64,000 nucleotides of DNA from Altererythrobacter aquiaggeris (GTDB taxonomy: Bacteria > Pseudomonadota > Alphaproteobacteria > Sphingomonadales > Sphingomonadaceae), in assembly GCF_037154015.1 (NCBI RefSeq), contig NZ_JBANRL010000001.1, forward strand, positions 2,562,839-2,626,838. Reading direction: 5' to 3'. Both the position numbers and the translations under genes were made by a program. The notes under the pieces were generated by a model. It had not been told where the DNA came from. It saw only the letters and a list, made by a program, of their open reading frames with translations, and ran no database searches. Below, piece by piece: positions 48,394 to 57,432 of the stretch; positions within the stretch are counted from its first letter, which is position 1; each line of letters begins with the position of its first letter.

Positions 48394-49695
48394 CTAGAAC
48401 AATCCGTCGAGGAAGTGGATCGTCACACCCACAAGTCCGCCGACCATGGTGCCGTTGATCCGGATAAACTGCAGGTCGCGGCCGACCGCGCTTTCAATCC
48501 GGTCAGTCACCGTGCTGGCATCCCAGCGGCGCACCGTTTCGGAAACCAGCTGGACGATCTGGTCGCCATAGCGGGTTGCCACACCGACCATGGTGCGGCG
48601 CGAGAACCGGTTGACCAGCACTTGCAATCGCTTGTCGCGCTGCAGCGATTGGCCCAGTTCCTGCACACTGATGCCGAATTGTCCGGCCAGAATTTTTTCG
48701 GGATTGTCCATCGCGCGCAGCAAAGCGCGGCGGGCGCGCTCCCACAAACCGTCGATCCAGTGGCCAACCGCGGGATTTGCAAGCAGCTCCAGCTTCATTT
48801 TGCGGACCTTTTCCTGCGTGTCCGGATCGTGCTGCAAATCATCGGCCAGCTGCGCCAGGCCTTCCTCCAGCTTTCCGCGCAAGGGGTGGTCGGGATCGAC
48901 CACCGTTTCGGCAAGCAATTTGTAAAGACCGTCAAGCACGCGGTTGGCAATGGTCGTATCAAGGCCGGTCCAGCGCACCACGCCATTGGCACGTTCGGCA
49001 ATCATGGCGCGGACAAGCTCTTCATTATCTTCCAGCGTGATACCTGCCCAGCGAATGGCGCCTTCAATCACCGGCATATGCCGCTTGTCGGCAATCGCAG
49101 CGCCCAGCATCTGCCCCAGCAGCGGTGCGAGGTCGATTTTTTCCAACTGGGTGCGCAGGCCGCCCTTGACCATACCGCCCAATTTTTCCTGATCGAGCGA
49201 CTGGAGCACATCGGAGGCCAGCCCCGCGGCGCCTTCGCGAATCCGCGATTCGCCGCCCTTGGCACCATCGGCCAGAAACCCGCCCGCCGCCTCGGCAATG
49301 TTCATATTCTGCAGACGCCGCGCGACAACTTGCGGGGTTAGAAAATTATCCCGCAGAAAGGACGCCATCGTATCGGCAATCCGGTCCTTGTTTTCCGGAA
49401 TAATCGCCGTGTGCGGGATCGGGAGACCAAGCGGGCGACGGAACAGCGCGGTTACGGCAAACCAGTCAGCCAGCCCGCCGACCATCGCAGCTTCGGAAAA
49501 TGCCAGCAGATATCCCCAGGCCGGGTGCAGTTCCTCGTACCGGTTGGCGATGAGAAACAGCGCCGCCATCACAACCAGCATCAGGGTAGCCGTGATGCGC
49601 ATCGTGCGCGCGCGGTCCGCCGGCACCGGCTGGGCAATACGTAATGCCGATTTGCGCAATTGCCCCATAGCGGGCTGTTCTACAGCCAAGTCCAT
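48394..49695 (-). CDS. DUF445 family membrane protein
   Basis: Protein of 433 aa. An N-terminal helix (about 31-50) is followed by a GGLADWFAVTALFRRPLGLPIPHTAIIPENKDRIAD region, which defines DUF445. A long helical, charged middle follows, and a final hydrophobic segment (GTMVGGLVGVTIHFLDGLF-like) ends the protein. The ATG at 49695 lies 22 bp after the RND stop; an earlier start would run into that gene. Function unknown; the operon position suggests a link to envelope stress or efflux, an inference only. Confidence 0.84.
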   Translation of the reverse strand: MDLAVEQPAMGQLRKSALRIAQPVPADRARTMRITATLMLVVMAALFLIANRYEELHPAWGYLLAFSEAAMVGGLADWFAVTALFRRPLGLPIPHTAIIPENKDRIADTMASFLRDNFLTPQVVARRLQNMNIAEAAGGFLADGAKGGESRIREGAAGLASDVLQSLDQEKLGGMVKGGLRTQLEKIDLAPLLGQMLGAAIADKRHMPVIEGAIRWAGITLEDNEELVRAMIAERANGVVRWTGLDTTIANRVLDGLYKLLAETVVDPDHPLRGKLEEGLAQLADDLQHDPDTQEKVRKMKLELLANPAVGHWIDGLWERARRALLRAMDNPEKILAGQFGISVQELGQSLQRDKRLQVLVNRFSRRTMVGVATRYGDQIVQLVSETVRRWDASTVTDRIESAVGRDLQFIRINGTMVGGLVGVTIHFLDGLF

Positions 49696-49717
49696 GTCAG
49701 GTCGAGTATCGCCAGGC

Positions 49718-52700
49718 TCATTCAGCGGGTACTGCCCCCGCGCCGGAGGCATCTGCCCGGCCTGCCTTGTCCGCTGCATCATCACCCGGCCTGAAAGTCA
49801 GGAACTTGTTGCGCATCCAAGGGCCGATCCTGTTTTCCAGTCCATCAGCCAGACTGAAGCCGGCCGGAACAATCAGCAGCGTCAGAACAGTCGAAACGAT
49901 CAACCCGCCTATAACCACGGTCCCCATCGGCGCACGCCAAGCCGCATCACCCGACAGCGATATAGCCGTCGGGACCATGCCCGCAGTCATGGCGACAGTG
50001 GTCATGACAATCGGCTGCGCACGCTTGTGACCCGCTTCGAGAATGGCTGTCAGTTTGTCAGTGCCGACTTTCATTTCCTCGATCGCGAAATCGATCAGCA
50101 GGATCGAGTTTTTGGACACAATCCCGAGCAGCAACAGAATGCCGATATACACCGGCATCGACTGCGACTGTCCGACAATCCAGACGAGGAAAATTCCGCC
50201 CAGCGGCGCCAGCGCAAGCGACGCCATATTGACCAGCGGGCTCATCAGACGTTTGTACAGGAGCACCAATACGGCAAATACCAGCAAGACGCCCGCGACG
50301 ATCGCGATAATCAGGTTGGAAATCAGTTCCTGCTGCCACTCGTCTTCACCCACAACATCGCGAATGACGCCCTGAGGCAGATTCTGGAGGATCGGTAGCG
50401 CGTCGATCTGTTCCTGCGCCGTGCCCTTGATAACGCCCGAAGATAAATCGGCGCCCACCAGAACGCGGCGGTTCTGGTTATAGCGCTGGATCGAGGTCGG
50501 GCCCGAGCCGAAAGAAATTTTCGCCACCCGTTCAAGCGGGACGGAACCGCCCGATGCGGTCGCCACCGGCAATTGCGCGATCGTCGTCAAATCGCGCCGC
50601 GAGGCTTTGGGCAATTTCACGCGAATGGGGATTTGACGATCGGACAAGGAGAATTTGGCAGCGTTTTGCTCGATTTCGCCCATTGTCGCGATACGGATTG
50701 TCTGGCTCAGCGCGATGGTTGTCACGCCGAGTTCCGCCGCCAGATCCGCCCGTGGTTCGATAATGATTTCAGGACGGTTGAGATCGGCACTGACGCGCGG
50801 CGCAACCAGAGTGTCCAGCCCCTTCATCTGCTCGACCAGTTCTGTTGCGGTCGATTCAAGCAGCTCGGGGTCGGAACCCGCGAGCATCACGGTCATATCG
50901 CGGCCGCTGCCGAAACCGCCCGATTGCGAGCGGAAACGGACACGGGCATCGGGAATGTCGGCGAATTTTGGTGCAAGATCCCGCTCGAACTCGACCGACG
51001 TTTTTTTCCGGTCGGGTTTCAGCGTGATGTAAATGGTGGCGTCGCCTTCGTTCACCCGTTCCAGAGCTATTTCGACTTCCGGTTGTTCGTACAGCATTGC
51101 TGCAACGCGGTCGGCCACACGTTCGGTTGTTTCCAGCGTCGTTCCGGGCACCATTTCGATGGTCACCTGGCTGTTATCTTCATTGGTGGTGGGCTGGAAT
51201 TGCGCGGGTACATTCATGAACAGCAATACGGTCAGCAGAAATGCGAGAAAGCCGACCCCCAGCATCCAGACCCGGTGATCGTGGAACCTTGCCTCCAGAT
51301 ATCGCCACGACTGCGCCAACCGCGTACCCATGAGGCCGAAGATAAATCCGCACAATTTCAGAATAAGAACAATTGCGATGAGGCTGATTGCCGTCGCGGC
51401 AGCCAGGAATATCAGCTGTACGAAGCGGTCCGCCAATGTCCCCATTGTCGATGTCGGATCAAGCGCCAGTGCGGTGACCAGACCTTGCGGCAGCCCGGTG
51501 GCCATCATGAGATCGAACGCAGTAAACAGCGCCATCCCGGAAGCGGCCAGCAGAACGATCAACAGCGCGGCAGCACTGACGACATAGAGCCAGCGGCGCC
51601 GTGGCCCGTCGATATCTTGTCTCAACGCGAGCATTTTCCGGCGGTCCAGCGTCCAGCCGAGCAACCGCATATACCGGTCCATCCATTTGCCGCCGCCATG
51701 TTCCGCGTGACCATGCGATTTCAGGAAATAAGCTGCCAGCATCGGCGTAATCATTCGCGCCACGGCCAGGCTCATCAAAACGGCGACAACGACCGTTATG
51801 CCGAAGTTTTTGAAGAACTGGCCCGAAATACCGGGCATCAACCCGACGGGGAGAAACACCGCGACGATACAGAAAGATGTCGCGACCACGGCCAGACCGA
51901 TTTCGTCCGCAGCATCGATAGACGCCTGATAGGCACTTTTGCCCATCCGCATATGGCGCACGATATTTTCAATTTCGACGATGGCGTCATCGACAAGAAC
52001 GCCGGCCACCAAACCCAGCGCGAGCAAGGACAATTGGTTAAGGTTGAAGCCCAGCAAATCCATGAACCAGAAAGTCGGAATTGCAGACAGCGGGATGGCG
52101 ACCGCTGAAATGATCGTCGCGCGCCAGTCCCGCAGGAAGAAAAACACGACGATCACGGCCAGAATCGCGCCTTCGATCATTGCCGCGATCGAGCTTTCAT
52201 ATTGGCTTTTGGTATATTTGACCGTGTTGAACAGCGGAATGAATTTGACGCCGGGGTTGTCGGCTTCGATCTTGGCGATCTTCTCCAGAGCGGCGTCGAA
52301 TGCCGTAACATCCGACGCACCTTTTGCGCGCGACATGAAGAAGTTGACCACCTCCTTGTCGCGGACCTTGCTGATCGATGTTCGTTCGGTGAAACCATCG
52401 CGAACGCTGGCAACGTCGGTCAGCTTTATCGTGCGCCCGCCGCCGAGCTGGAGTTGCTTTTGCGACAGTTCGAATGCTGTGTCGGTGGTCCCCAGCACGC
52501 GAACCGACTGGCGCGTTCCGCCCACTTCCGCCATGCCGCCCGCCGCATCGACATTATCGATCCGCAGGATTTGATTGATTTGACTGGCAGTAACACCCAG
52601 CGAACGCATCTTCGCAGGGTCCAGCGTCACTTCGATTTCGCGGTCCACTCCGCCGAAACGGCCCACGTCGGCCATTCCGTCAACCGTCAGCAACTGCTTC

Positions 52701-53194
52701 GCAACAGTGTCATCGATGAACCAGCTAAGCTGTTCGATTGTCATATCGTCGGCTTCGACGGCGTAGATGCCCAGGAAACCGCCCGAAATTTCTATTTTGC
52801 TAATCCGCGGCTCCAGAATGCCGTCAGGCAGACTTCCGCGAATCGAATCAACTGCATTCTTCACTTCGGCTACGGCATCATTTGGATCGATGCCGATCTG
52901 GAATTCGACTGTTGTGTTCGAGCTACCCTCGCGCGCGGTAGATGTGACCGTCTTGACGCCGTTTACGTTAACGACTGCAGATTCGACGATCTGCGTTATC
53001 TGGTTTTCGATTTCGGTCGGAGCCGCGCCCGGCTGCGAAATAGTGACATTCACTGCCGGGAATTCGATATCCGGCTGATTGACCACATCCATCCGTATGA
53101 AACTGATGATCCCGGCGAGGAACAGCGCGGTAAACAGCACCAGCGGTATCACCGGGTTGCGAATCGACCATGCGGAAATGTTGTTGAAATTCAT
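49718..53194 (-). CDS. RND efflux permease (HAE1/AcrB type) with central insertion
   Basis: Proton-driven inner-membrane pump subunit. It has the usual N-terminal helix, porter domain and the TM4 proton-relay motif GVLVDDAIVEIENIV (DD at about 402-403). At 1158 aa it is about 100 residues longer than most AcrB-like pumps (near 1030-1050). The extra sequence lies at about 515-640, between the normal sixth and seventh helices, and holds two further hydrophobic segments (about 535-560 and 590-622), giving about 14 helices. The second half continues normally from VPAQFQPTTNEDNSQV. It follows the adaptor gene by 5 bp. No outer-membrane channel gene is nearby. Confidence 0.92.
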   Translation of the reverse strand: MNFNNISAWSIRNPVIPLVLFTALFLAGIISFIRMDVVNQPDIEFPAVNVTISQPGAAPTEIENQITQIVESAVVNVNGVKTVTSTAREGSSNTTVEFQIGIDPNDAVAEVKNAVDSIRGSLPDGILEPRISKIEISGGFLGIYAVEADDMTIEQLSWFIDDTVAKQLLTVDGMADVGRFGGVDREIEVTLDPAKMRSLGVTASQINQILRIDNVDAAGGMAEVGGTRQSVRVLGTTDTAFELSQKQLQLGGGRTIKLTDVASVRDGFTERTSISKVRDKEVVNFFMSRAKGASDVTAFDAALEKIAKIEADNPGVKFIPLFNTVKYTKSQYESSIAAMIEGAILAVIVVFFFLRDWRATIISAVAIPLSAIPTFWFMDLLGFNLNQLSLLALGLVAGVLVDDAIVEIENIVRHMRMGKSAYQASIDAADEIGLAVVATSFCIVAVFLPVGLMPGISGQFFKNFGITVVVAVLMSLAVARMITPMLAAYFLKSHGHAEHGGGKWMDRYMRLLGWTLDRRKMLALRQDIDGPRRRWLYVVSAAALLIVLLAASGMALFTAFDLMMATGLPQGLVTALALDPTSTMGTLADRFVQLIFLAAATAISLIAIVLILKLCGFIFGLMGTRLAQSWRYLEARFHDHRVWMLGVGFLAFLLTVLLFMNVPAQFQPTTNEDNSQVTIEMVPGTTLETTERVADRVAAMLYEQPEVEIALERVNEGDATIYITLKPDRKKTSVEFERDLAPKFADIPDARVRFRSQSGGFGSGRDMTVMLAGSDPELLESTATELVEQMKGLDTLVAPRVSADLNRPEIIIEPRADLAAELGVTTIALSQTIRIATMGEIEQNAAKFSLSDRQIPIRVKLPKASRRDLTTIAQLPVATASGGSVPLERVAKISFGSGPTSIQRYNQNRRVLVGADLSSGVIKGTAQEQIDALPILQNLPQGVIRDVVGEDEWQQELISNLIIAIVAGVLLVFAVLVLLYKRLMSPLVNMASLALAPLGGIFLVWIVGQSQSMPVYIGILLLLGIVSKNSILLIDFAIEEMKVGTDKLTAILEAGHKRAQPIVMTTVAMTAGMVPTAISLSGDAAWRAPMGTVVIGGLIVSTVLTLLIVPAGFSLADGLENRIGPWMRNKFLTFRPGDDAADKAGRADASGAGAVPAE

Positions 53195-53199
53195 CGCGG

Positions 53200-54396
53200 T
53201 CAGTCTTTCGCCAGAACAGGCTTGACCGTTTCGCCGGGATTGAGGAATCCGCCCGCACGCAGGACGATCTTTTCGTTACCCGTCAGGCCGCTGCGAATGG
53301 TGACACCCTTGGCCGTGACACTGCCGAGTTCGATCCGCCGCCGCTCCACCTTGTTGTCTTTCCCGACGATATACACATAACTGCCTTCTTCATCGGATTG
53401 CAGCGCACTTTCCGGCAATTGCGGCGCGACAACCGTACCGCTTTTGATGACAGCCGATGCAAACCCGCCGGGGCGCAATTCAGGTGCGTAAGGTAGCGAA
53501 ATACGGGCAGTGCCCTGGCGGTTCTGCTGATCGATTATCGGCGCAATTTGCCAAACCTGGCCGGAGAAAACCTTGTCCGCGCCAACCGGTGTGACGTCGG
53601 CCTGGACGCCGGTCGAAATTCTGGCCAGATCGGTTTCACCCAGATTGGCCAGCAATTCCATCTCGCCGCCCTTGGCAATCACGAAAAGCGGGGGCGAACC
53701 GCCGCTCACAACCTGGCCGGGTTCGACATCGCGCGACAGCACAAGTCCGCCGGCCGGAGCATAAACGTTGAGCCGCGCATTGCGCGCGCGCAATTCGCCC
53801 AATTGGGCCTGCGCCACCTTGACGCGGGAAGCCGCCGCGTCGCGTGTTGCGGTCAGGCGGTCGATATCGGCCTGCGAGATAAATCCGCGCTCGACCAGCT
53901 TGAGTGCGCGGTCCAGATTGGCCTGTGCAAGGCGGGCATCGGACCGCGCGACTTCGATTTGCGCCGACTGGCTGGCTGCCTGCTGGTTCTGCACGGACCG
54001 ATCGATCGACACCAGCAACTGACCCTGCCGCACGAACTGCCCGGCATCCACCGCGACCGACACCACGCGGCCGCCTTCGCCGACAACGCCAACGGGCACT
54101 TCGCGCCGCGCGGCGAGCGAGCCGGTGGCGACAATTTCGCCCGCAATCGTTACCTTACCGGGCGTGATCACCGTTATGCTGGGTGCCTGATCCGTATTAT
54201 CCGCCGCCGGAGTTGCGTTGGTGCTGCCCTGCATGATGTACCATGCGGCAATGGCTGCACCCAGGATCAGCAGACCAGTAATCAGGATGATCCATTTACG
54301 GCGCGGCCGCCGTTCGTCACCCGCGTCCAGATCAAACCGGGCGTCTGAAATGTCGGGGTGGCCGTCATCCATGGTTATGCCAGTTTCGTAATTCAT
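53200..54396 (-). CDS. RND efflux periplasmic adaptor (membrane fusion protein)
   Basis: Adaptor of 398 aa linking the RND pump to an outer-membrane channel. A membrane helix lies at about 35-54 after a charged cytoplasmic start. A lipoyl/barrel-sandwich region opens with GEIVATGSLAARREVPVG, then a helical hairpin (about 128-195) and beta-barrel region with YAPAGGLVLSRDVEPGQVV follow. It is the first gene of the operon; the RND gene begins 5 bp later. Start at 54396; an ATG at 54372 is an alternative. A candidate operator lies upstream at 54442-54454. Confidence 0.92.
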   Translation of the reverse strand: MNYETGITMDDGHPDISDARFDLDAGDERRPRRKWIILITGLLILGAAIAAWYIMQGSTNATPAADNTDQAPSITVITPGKVTIAGEIVATGSLAARREVPVGVVGEGGRVVSVAVDAGQFVRQGQLLVSIDRSVQNQQAASQSAQIEVARSDARLAQANLDRALKLVERGFISQADIDRLTATRDAAASRVKVAQAQLGELRARNARLNVYAPAGGLVLSRDVEPGQVVSGGSPPLFVIAKGGEMELLANLGETDLARISTGVQADVTPVGADKVFSGQVWQIAPIIDQQNRQGTARISLPYAPELRPGGFASAVIKSGTVVAPQLPESALQSDEEGSYVYIVGKDNKVERRRIELGSVTAKGVTIRSGLTGNEKIVLRAGGFLNPGETVKPVLAKD

Positions 54397-54441
54397 ATCG
54401 GTCCGCGCTGTGTTACATAGCTATAGCACCAAGGGCAAGCC

Positions 54442-54454
54442 GGTTACCGTAACC
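54442..54454. promoter_or_regulatory. Candidate operator upstream of the RND operon
   Basis: A 13-bp palindrome GGTTAC-C-GTAACC lies 46-58 bp before the adaptor start on the minus strand. Read on that strand it sits just upstream of TTGCCC/TTGGTG and TATAGC/TATGTA, which could be promoter elements. RND operons are often controlled by TetR- or MarR-type repressors at such palindromes, but no regulator gene is adjacent. Confidence 0.4.
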
Positions 54455-54580
54455 CCCTCAACTATACGTGCGGCGGCCTTAGACCACCATTCACGACCGG
54501 ACAATCGCGAGTTCTACGAACGACAAATGCCATCGGGCGAGCGCCTCGGCCCCGTTTCTCGAACGGAGCGCACCAAACCA

Positions 54581-54613
54581 AAGGGCGGGGGAAGTCCTGC
54601 TTCCCCCGCCCTT
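54581..54613 (-). terminator. Strong intrinsic terminator of the YeaQ-type gene
   Basis: A perfect 14-bp stem pairs AAGGGCGGGGGAAG (54581-54594) with CTTCCCCCGCCCTT (54600-54613) around a 5-nt loop. On the minus strand it is followed by TTTGGTTTGG. It lies 30 bp after the stop of the small membrane protein gene and shields the RND operon region. Confidence 0.9.
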
Positions 54614-54642
54614 AAGGCTATTCAATGATGAACGGGTGCAGA

Positions 54643-54906
54643 TTACCGCACGCGACCACGCTGAACGAGATTTACGATGGCCAGCAGAATGATCGCACCG
54701 ATAACGGCAATAATCAGGCCGGTAATCGAGAATTCCTGGATCGAGCCGGCCCAGCCGAACTGTTGCGCGACCACATTGCCGATTACGGAACCGACGATAC
54801 CAACGATAATGTTCCAGAAAATGCCCATCGAAGCATCCCGGTTCATAACCAGACTAGCAAGCCAGCCAGCCACACCGCCGACGATAATTGCAATAATCCA
54901 ACCCAT
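54643..54906 (-). CDS. GlsB/YeaQ/YmgE family stress-response membrane protein
   Basis: Small inner-membrane protein of 87 aa with three hydrophobic helices and the family's GWIIAIIVGGVAGWLAS opening, a MGIFWNIIVGIVGSVIGN middle and an AIGA-like AVIGAIILLAIVNLV end. The ATG at 54906 follows an ideal AGGAGGAAATT. It ends in a strong terminator and starts 158 bp before a structured region. The family (transglycosylase-associated) is stress-linked; molecular function unknown. Confidence 0.9.
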   Translation of the reverse strand: MGWIIAIIVGGVAGWLASLVMNRDASMGIFWNIIVGIVGSVIGNVVAQQFGWAGSIQEFSITGLIIAVIGAIILLAIVNLVQRGRVR

Positions 54907-54958
54907 AATTTCCTCCTGTTTAGTCTGCACGGAAACGTACTTTTCATGACCGCCCATG

Positions 54959-55023
54959 ACCGCCGGTCCCGGCGGTTTCCCATACAGAACGGCCCACCGG
55001 AACATTACGTTCCCGATGGGCCG
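54959..55023. other. Two stacked hairpins in the sciP-yeaQ gap
   Basis: Hairpin A is ACCGCCG-GTCC-CGGCGGT (54959-54976; the 8-bp arms are perfect). Hairpin B pairs CGGCCCA (54990-54996) with TGGGCCG (55017-55023) and GGAAC (54999-55003) with GTTCC (55009-55013). They lie in the 194-bp gap between the sciP stop and the YeaQ-type start and can form on either strand. See the plus-strand terminator next to them. Confidence 0.6.
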
Positions 55024-55063
55024 CCACATTTATCAGAAATTTTGTTTTTAGTAAGGCAATTAA

Positions 55064-55086
55064 CCGGCGATGTGCCGGATTTTTTT
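55064..55086 (+). terminator. Plus-strand intrinsic terminator without a plus-strand gene
   Basis: CCGGC-GATGT-GCCGG (55064-55078) is followed by A and seven T residues (55080-55086). The T-run faces the plus strand, but both flanking genes are on the minus strand. It may mark the end of a small RNA from 54907-55086. Read on the minus strand the same stem has only TTAATTG after it, so it could act weakly as the sciP terminator. Confidence 0.7.
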
Positions 55087-55100
55087 GAAAGGCGTCCGCC

Positions 55101-55400
55101 TCAATACTTCAGTTGCCGCTCGTAAAGATCGCGGTAATGCTGGATCCGCGTGACACGCAATCCCTGCATTCCCGACCGGTCGACCGCGCGCTGCCACGAG
55201 GCAAATTCTTCCAGAGTCAGTGTGTAACGCTCGAGCACTTCGTCGATTGTCAGCAGGCCGCCATTTACCGCCGCCACAACTTCGGCCTTGCGGCGCACAA
55301 CCCAGCGGGTTGTCGAAGGCGCAGGCAGATCGTCGATAGTGAGCGGTTCACCAAGCGGGCCGATCACTTGTGCAGGCCTGATTTTCTGGTTTTCAATCAT
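55101..55400 (-). CDS. sciP: SciP/DUF1153 cell-cycle regulator
   Basis: Small helix-turn-helix protein of 99 aa. In Caulobacter SciP binds CtrA and inhibits CtrA-activated transcription in G1. The sequence matches the family through GPLGEPLTIDDLPAPSTTRWV, RRKAEVVAAVNGGLLTIDE and SWQRAVDRSGMQGLRVTR. Normal length. It overlaps the upstream unknown gene by 4 bp and is thus translationally coupled to it. Expected target: CtrA promoters. Confidence 0.93.
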   Translation of the reverse strand: MIENQKIRPAQVIGPLGEPLTIDDLPAPSTTRWVVRRKAEVVAAVNGGLLTIDEVLERYTLTLEEFASWQRAVDRSGMQGLRVTRIQHYRDLYERQLKY

Positions 55401-55741
55401 ACTGTTCCTCGGTCGCCGATCAGCGAATCATCTGCATTGCCGATCTCTATGCCCCGGGCGTCTTTTCGAGGCCCTAAACCATCAGGGTTAATGGCGATTA
55501 AGTCTTCGCGGTCCGGTGCCGCGCCATCGACAATCTGCTCGGCGGTCATGGAATCGAAGCTGGCAGTGACCGGGTGCAGAAATGTTCCTGCAAGCGCCTC
55601 GCGAAGTTCCTTTGCTGCGGCCAGCCGGGCGGTTATCTCCGCCCATGTCAGCGGCCGCAAATCGGGAGTGCCATCGACAAGCGCGCCGCCTGCGATCAAT
55701 CCGCGCTGTGCGGCAGTTTCGATGATTCGACTTTCAAACAT
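55397..55741 (-). CDS. Unknown protein coupled to sciP
   Basis: Predicted protein of 114 aa, rich in Ala, Leu and acidic residues, with no signal peptide, membrane helix or motif I recognise. Its middle (LTWAEITARLAAAKELREAL) looks helical. It shares a 4-bp ATGA overlap with sciP, so it is very probably expressed with it and is likely a cell-cycle-linked partner. It starts 101 bp from the divergent mnmA gene. Not a reverse-strand shadow: codon use and overlap are gene-like. Confidence 0.75.
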   Translation of the reverse strand: MFESRIIETAAQRGLIAGGALVDGTPDLRPLTWAEITARLAAAKELREALAGTFLHPVTASFDSMTAEQIVDGAAPDREDLIAINPDGLGPRKDARGIEIGNADDSLIGDRGTV

Positions 55742-55842
55742 GCAAGCCTGTTAGACCCGCTAACCTCAAGAACCGGTAAAAGCCGCGTTCACAAATTCGA
55801 AGGTATAGTTACCCGATCTTTGAGGTTTGCTGCGGGCCGTGT

Positions 55843-57027
55843 ATGGGCGCACTCGCAATGACTGACACAACCGTCCTCGATTCTGCCCTGGATGCCGCAC
55901 GCCTGTTCGATCTGGACAAGCCGGCGAGCGAAAGCCGCATCGTGGTTGCGATGTCGGGCGGGGTCGATTCGTCGGTCGTCGCCGCACTTGCCCATGCGAG
56001 CGGGGCCGAAGTCATCGGCATCACGCTGCAGCTGTATGATTACGGCGCCGCCACGGGCCGCAAGGGTGCCTGCTGCGCCGGAGATGACATTGCCGATGCG
56101 CGCGCGGTTTCGGACCGGCTTGGCATCGCACATTATGTTTTCGACCATGAAAGCGCCTTCAAAGAAGACGTCGTCGAAAAATTTGCCGATGAATATCTGG
56201 CCGGGCGCACGCCGGTGCCCTGCATCAGCTGCAATATGGGGCCCAAATTTACCGATCTGTTGCGCATGGCGCGCGAACTGGGCGCGGATTGCACCGCGAC
56301 CGGGCATTATGTCCAGCGGATCATGGGGCCCGCCGGCGCGCAGCTGCACCGTGCAATCGATCCTGCACGTGACCAGAGCTACTTCCTTTATGGCACCACT
56401 GAAAAACAGCTCGATTTTATCCGTTTCCCGCTTGGCGGGCTGCCCAAATCGCAAGTGCGCGAATTGGCCAATGCAGCCGGGCTGCGGAACGCTGCGAAGC
56501 CCGACAGCCAGGATATCTGCTTCGTGCCCGATGGCGATTATGCAAAAATCGTCCGCAAGATGCGGCCCGAAGGCGGTGCGCCCGGTCCGATCGTCCACGC
56601 CGAAACGGGTGAGGAAATGGGCCGGCACAGGGGCATCATCCACTATACTGTCGGCCAGCGCCGCGGGCTGGATATCGGCGGACAGGCAGAACCACTTTAT
56701 GTAGTCGGACTGGATGCACCCGAAGCGCGCGTGCTGGTGGGGCCCAAGCGGCTCCTCGCGGTCGCGTCGGCAACCCTAATCGATACCAATCTGATCGGGC
56801 CGATCCCCGATGTCCCGCTGACCGCCAAGGTAAGATCGCTGGCAAAGCCCGTTCCCGTCACACTGGAGGGTTCGCTGGGCGATGGCCGGCCGGTCACTTT
56901 GCATTTTGCAGCACCCGAATTCGGCGTTGCACCGGGCCAGGCTGCGGTGATTTACGCCGGTGAGCGCGTGCTGGGCGGCGGCTGGATCGATTCGACCGAA
57001 AGCTCAGTCCGTCTTGAGGCGGCCTAA
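55843..57027 (+). CDS. mnmA: tRNA 2-thiouridine(34) synthase
   Basis: Thiolates U34 of tRNA-Lys, -Glu and -Gln at the wobble position. 394 aa. The PP-loop [12 protein letters not shown] is at about residues 39-50. The catalytic cysteines are in [11 protein letters not shown] and [12 protein letters not shown], both conserved. The start at 55843 is used; an ATG at 55858 is an alternative. It is convergent with the unknown gene at 57024 by 4 bp. Confidence 0.95.
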   Translation: MGALAMTDTTVLDSALDAARLFDLDKPASESRIVVAMSGGVDSSVVAALAHASGAEVIGITLQLYDYGAATGRKGACCAGDDIADARAVSDRLGIAHYVFDHESAFKEDVVEKFADEYLAGRTPVPCISCNMGPKFTDLLRMARELGADCTATGHYVQRIMGPAGAQLHRAIDPARDQSYFLYGTTEKQLDFIRFPLGGLPKSQVRELANAAGLRNAAKPDSQDICFVPDGDYAKIVRKMRPEGGAPGPIVHAETGEEMGRHRGIIHYTVGQRRGLDIGGQAEPLYVVGLDAPEARVLVGPKRLLAVASATLIDTNLIGPIPDVPLTAKVRSLAKPVPVTLEGSLGDGRPVTLHFAAPEFGVAPGQAAVIYAGERVLGGGWIDSTESSVRLEAA

Positions 57028-57401
57028 CCTTCCCATTTGTCCATCACGCAGCCGTAACCCTCGCGCCAGCGGGCGGTTTGCCCAATCATCAACGGATAAC
57101 GGGCGGTTATGCTTTTTTCGGCCTTGTCTTCGGTCAGGCTGACCAGCTCCATCCCGCCAAGCAAGTCCTTGCGGCAATCATCGAGGCTGCGCCCGCCAGC
57201 GTGGCGGCATGAACACACCACCCGCGCACTGTATGATGCGCCGGCATTCGTGAACCCGCTTATGGCACTCCAATTATAGGCTACACCGCCTGCGATAACC
57301 GCTGTCACCGCGGCCGTTATGGCCCAGCCGCGCCGCCAGCCGCGCCGCGAGCCGCGATTATGGGTTGAAGCGGAGTTCGAACGTCGTTTTGCGGTTGCCA
57401 T
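57024..57401 (-). CDS. Small membrane-anchored protein of unknown function
   Basis: Predicted protein of 125 aa. A very basic N-terminus (RRGWRRGW) leads into one hydrophobic segment (about 27-42), then a domain with conserved-looking cysteines ([18 protein letters not shown] and a final GCVMDKW). The pattern suggests an inner-membrane anchor with a disulfide-forming domain outside. The start is uncertain: ATG at 57401 is used, while ATG at 57434 would overlap the divergent serine hydrolase start. Function unknown. Confidence 0.62.
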   Translation of the reverse strand: MATAKRRSNSASTHNRGSRRGWRRGWAITAAVTAVIAGGVAYNWSAISGFTNAGASYSARVVCSCRHAGGRSLDDCRKDLLGGMELVSLTEDKAEKSITARYPLMIGQTARWREGYGCVMDKWEG

Positions 57402-57432
57402 CGCGGCGCTCTTTGACGCATCAGTCGCCCCC

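Noticed and set aside
50573..52108. 511-codon open frame on the plus strand
   Set aside because: It is antisense to the RND permease, whose motifs and length are certain. The composition is that of a shadow frame and no ribosome site precedes it.
52202..53380. 392-codon open frame on the plus strand
   Set aside because: Antisense to the RND permease and adaptor genes; no recognisable domain.
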